Source: Alphaproteobacteria bacterium (GTDB lineage Bacteria > Pseudomonadota > Alphaproteobacteria > Micavibrionales > Micavibrionaceae). From it: 26,068 bases of DNA. Positions 23,853 to 26,068 of the stretch are shown here, piece by piece. Under the pieces are notes generated by a model. That model was not told the DNA's origin and ran no database searches. It saw nothing but the letters and a program-made list of their open reading frames with translations. How positions within the stretch are numbered: the stretch's first letter is position 1; each line of letters begins with the position of its first letter. The position numbers and the translations under genes were made by a program. The DNA lies in NCBI GenBank assembly GCA_020442505.1, contig JAGRJZ010000078.1, forward strand, positions 1-26,068. The letters run 5' to 3'.

Positions 23853-26068
23853 ATGATCTACGCGCAGGATAGTTTCGAACCGTCGACGTCGCAAGCGGCT
23901 ATTCCCCCCCTTCCCTTTGGAAAGGGCGATATTGTCGGGATGCATGTGACGAGCGGCGGCGTGCTGGTTTTTGCGCTGGAAGACGGTCGTTCTGTCGGGG
24001 TGGACGGCTTCGAGGAGATGGCTTCTCGCGGAGAGACTCTGATCTTGGGCGATGGCACGACGTATCAGGCGCGGGAGCTGTTTACCAATCTGGCCAGCGA
24101 CATGCCGTCCGTTGTGATTGAAAAGCCCGCGCCCGGGGAGATTGTCGCCTACGAGATCACGCCGGGTCAGAAATACATGATGACGTTCGATCCGCGCGGC
24201 GCAAAGACGGATTTTAGGGGTAACGGCGCTTTTTTGATCACGTTCGACGACGAAGGTCAGATTATTCTGGCCGGATTTCAAGACGCTATGGATGCCGCCG
24301 TTCCGGCCCAAATCGGCTACGAGCCGGGCGCCTTTCTATCCTTGCAGGATTTTTCCGGGATTCTGGGCATAGCGCAAGGCGTTGTGCCGGCGACCTTTGC
24401 GGAACGGTCGGCCGAAGAAACCGTTGACGAAGCTCAGACGACGATTCGCAGTCAGCAAATGGAAGACGCGAAATTAGCCGCGATCGCTCAGCAGCTTGCC
24501 GCCGTCGAACCGGCCGCGGGCGGGACGGCAGGAGCTGCGGGTGGCCGCGGCGGATTCGGATTTGAAAGTTCCGTGGAAGCTGCGCCTCTGGATTCGCCGG
24601 CTGCGGTGGGACCGATCGCGCCGACGGCCCTGCAATACGGGATTCCGACCGTTCTGGACGAGGTTCTCCCACAAGAGCCTTTGGCGCGGGCCGCGGCCCC
24701 GGTTCCGGTCTTGCTTCCGCCGGTTGTTAATGTCGGGAATTACGTTGTAGACGAAGACTCCTCGATTACAGTCCCGATCGAAGCCTTTTTGGATGCCGGG
24801 AGCACGCCGAACGGGGTTTTGACCGTGACGGTTAGCAATATCAACACGAGCTGGATCGTCACCAACGCGGATGGGACCTATAATGCCTCCACGGGCGTTT
24901 GGACGATCACGTTGCCCGCGGGACAAAACTACCAGGGGGCGTTGACATTTGCGCCGCCCGCGGACAGCGATGCGGATATGAACGATCTGGTCTTGACGGC
25001 CGCTGTCTTCGATCCCGCGACCGGAACGACCGGAACGGTGGCGGACACGTTCGACATCACGACCGACGCGGTGGCGGATGTTCCGACCGTAGACGGATTG
25101 AACAACATCGGAAACGAAGGCGCCGTTCTGGCGGTGAACTTGACGGCCCATGTCACGGATATGGACGGATCGGAAAGCATTACGGCCTATACGATTTCCG
25201 GCGTACCGAGCGGCTTTGTGTTTAATCAGGGCAATAATCTCGGATCGGGGGTATGGGCCTTTACCCCTGCGGAAATCGCCGGGTTGACGATCGCGCCGCC
25301 GGCCAATTTCGTCGGGACGATCAATCTGAGCGTGACGGCCACGGCGACGGAAACCGCTCTTTCAGGCGCGGAGCCGGATTTAAGCGACAACAGCGCAACG
25401 GCCACGGATGCGTTTTCCCTGACCTGGAACCCGGTGGCGATGCCCCCTGTCGTGGGAGCGAGCAGCTATACGGTCGACGAGGACAGCTCTGTCGTCGTCC
25501 CCATTCAGGTCGCTTTGCCCCCCGGCGGGACGGGGAACGAGATTCTGACCGTGACGGTCAGCAATATCAACACGAGCTGGACGGTCGTTAATACGGATGG
25601 CACTTATAACGCCGCCACAGGCGTTTGGACGATTACGTTGCCGGCCGGCCAAAATTACAGCGGCCAGTTGACCTTTGCGCCGCCCGCGAATACCGATGTC
25701 GATATGACGAATCTGGTTTTGACGGCGTCTGTGTTAGAGCCCGCGAGCGGCACGACCGCGACCGACAGCGACACTTTCGACATCATTGTCGACGCAGTGG
25801 CGGACGTTCCGGTCGTGGACGGGTTAAATAATACCGGAAACGAAGGCGACGTTCTGGCGGTGAACGTTTCGGCCTTTGTCACCGATCCGGACGGGTCGGA
25901 AGCGATCACGGGTTACACGATCGCGGGCGTTCCCCCAGGCCTTTTCTTTAACCAGGGCACCAATCTGGGCGCGGGGGTCTGGTCTTTCACGCCGGCGGAG
26001 GTCGCGGGCTTGACGATCACTTCGCCCGCGCATTATGCCGGGACGATCAATCTGAGCGTGACGGCCAC
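23853..26068 (+). CDS. Giant repetitive surface protein, likely type I-secreted adhesin (3' end outside window)
   Basis: At least 738 codons, open to the right edge. ATG 23853 is preceded by AGAGGAAA. There is no classical signal peptide, which fits C-terminal-signal (type I) secretion. Residues about 25-72 and 95-145 are two related halves (GDIVGMHVTSG with ALEDGRSVGVDGFEEMA; GEIVAYEITPG with TFDDEGQIILAGFQDAMD). An Ala/Glu/Gln helical region (about 185-218), then PAAGG (220-224) and a Gly/Ala linker follow. From residue 289 come 242-residue tandem repeats of cadherin/VCBS-like type with acidic VDEDSS and DMDGSE motifs, plausible Ca2+ sites. The layout matches LapA/BapA-type biofilm adhesins, whose N-terminal module is held in the outer membrane and cut by LapG at an Ala-Ala site. 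The RTX C-terminus and transporter genes would lie beyond the window. Confidence 0.85.
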   Translation, partial: MIYAQDSFEPSTSQAAIPPLPFGKGDIVGMHVTSGGVLVFALEDGRSVGVDGFEEMASRGETLILGDGTTYQARELFTNLASDMPSVVIEKPAPGEIVAYEITPGQKYMMTFDPRGAKTDFRGNGAFLITFDDEGQIILAGFQDAMDAAVPAQIGYEPGAFLSLQDFSGILGIAQGVVPATFAERSAEETVDEAQTTIRSQQMEDAKLAAIAQQLAAVEPAAGGTAGAAGGRGGFGFESSVEAAPLDSPAAVGPIAPTALQYGIPTVLDEVLPQEPLARAAAPVPVLLPPVVNVGNYVVDEDSSITVPIEAFLDAGSTPNGVLTVTVSNINTSWIVTNADGTYNASTGVWTITLPAGQNYQGALTFAPPADSDADMNDLVLTAAVFDPATGTTGTVADTFDITTDAVADVPTVDGLNNIGNEGAVLAVNLTAHVTDMDGSESITAYTISGVPSGFVFNQGNNLGSGVWAFTPAEIAGLTIAPPANFVGTINLSVTATATETALSGAEPDLSDNSATATDAFSLTWNPVAMPPVVGASSYTVDEDSSVVVPIQVALPPGGTGNEILTVTVSNINTSWTVVNTDGTYNAATGVWTITLPAGQNYSGQLTFAPPANTDVDMTNLVLTASVLEPASGTTATDSDTFDIIVDAVADVPVVDGLNNTGNEGDVLAVNVSAFVTDPDGSEAITGYTIAGVPPGLFFNQGTNLGAGVWSFTPAEVAGLTITSPAHYAGTINLSVTA
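24717..25442 (+). repeat. Repeat unit 1 (726 bases, 242 codons) of the adhesin
   Basis: The unit starts at PPVV before VVDEDSSITVPI and runs to WNPVA. It has two subdomains that look related: A with LTVTVSNINTSW and GVWTITLPAGQNY, and B with DMDGSESITAYTISGV and GVWAFTPAEIAGLTI. Landmarks recur exactly 726 bases later: DED at 24750 and 25476, and TCAATCTGAG at 25321 and 26047. Differences from unit 2 are largely synonymous or conservative. Confidence 0.85.
25443..26068 (+). repeat. Repeat unit 2 of the adhesin (626 of 726 bases visible)
   Basis: This unit aligns in phase with unit 1, without gaps as far as I can see, from PPVV at 25443 to the window edge, which falls inside the LSVTAT segment. 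If complete it would end near 26168. Unit 2 has VSASVLEPASGT-like drift in loops but keeps the NTDGTYNAATGVWTITLPAG and FTPAEVAGLTI cores. More copies are likely to follow. Confidence 0.8.

Noticed and set aside
24474..25151. A 225-codon minus-strand open frame opposite the adhesin
   Set aside because: Arg-rich shadow of the repetitive plus-strand gene. A similar shadow recurs in the second repeat, which shows it follows from the repeat rather than being a gene.
24717..26068. The 726-base repeats as a mobile or CRISPR-like element
   Set aside because: The repeats keep one open reading frame, have no spacers, terminal inverted repeats or transposase, and encode typical adhesin domains.

Overview
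The window looks like a chromosomal segment of a free-living, motile alphaproteobacterium that makes surface polysaccharide. The best clue is ChpT, a histidine phosphotransferase essentially confined to Alphaproteobacteria. It sits next to a chemotaxis operon whose CheA ends in a fused receiver domain. Base composition looks moderately GC-rich throughout (judged by eye, not computed), and I see no insertion sequences, tRNA or rRNA genes, CRISPR arrays or prophage genes. The genus cannot be fixed from the sequence alone.

Layout, left to right. (1) 2-955: the 3' part of a SurA-type outer-membrane chaperone, cut by the window edge. (2) 978-4060, minus strand: a cytoplasmic three-PAS sensor histidine kinase whose stop codon overlaps, by ATGA, the start of a YeiH-family membrane protein (putative sulfate exporter family). 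(3) 4214-7655, plus strand: a periplasmic lytic transglycosylase, then a phosphomannomutase/phosphoglucomutase. (4) 7675-14346: chpT, an intrinsic terminator, then cheA-cheW-cheY-cheB-cheR in one tight cluster. (5) 14390-16024: purH, convergent with (6) hflK on the minus strand (17177-16056), which has no hflC beside it. (7) 17492-19432, plus strand: the Mrp/ApbC Fe-S carrier ATPase and a WaaE-like glycosyltransferase. (8) 23626-19405, minus strand: an orphan ABC ATPase, a long SLBB-type polysaccharide export protein and a WcaE-like glycosyltransferase, probably one operon. (9) 23853 to the right edge: the start of a giant repetitive surface protein with a good sigma-70 promoter in front of it.

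How the parts fit together. The che genes encode a full excitation and adaptation circuit: kinase, coupling protein, response regulator, methylesterase and methyltransferase. No chemoreceptor gene is present here. ChpT normally passes phosphate from CckA to CtrA and CpdR, so its position beside cheA suggests a link between cell-cycle or developmental control and motility. The right-hand third is a cell-surface block: phosphohexomutase-type precursors, two glycosyltransferases, an export protein and a giant adhesin. The adhesin's N-terminal region has a two-fold internal repeat followed by an Ala-Ala site resembling LapG protease sites, then 242-residue tandem repeats of which one full and one partial copy lie in the window.

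The most interesting leads are the adhesin N-terminus and its repeat architecture, the kinase-exporter gene overlap, the rebuilt CheA (acidic linker in place of a recognisable P2, a split P5 domain, a second CheW and a receiver domain), the ABC ATPase with a degenerate signature motif, and the solitary hflK.
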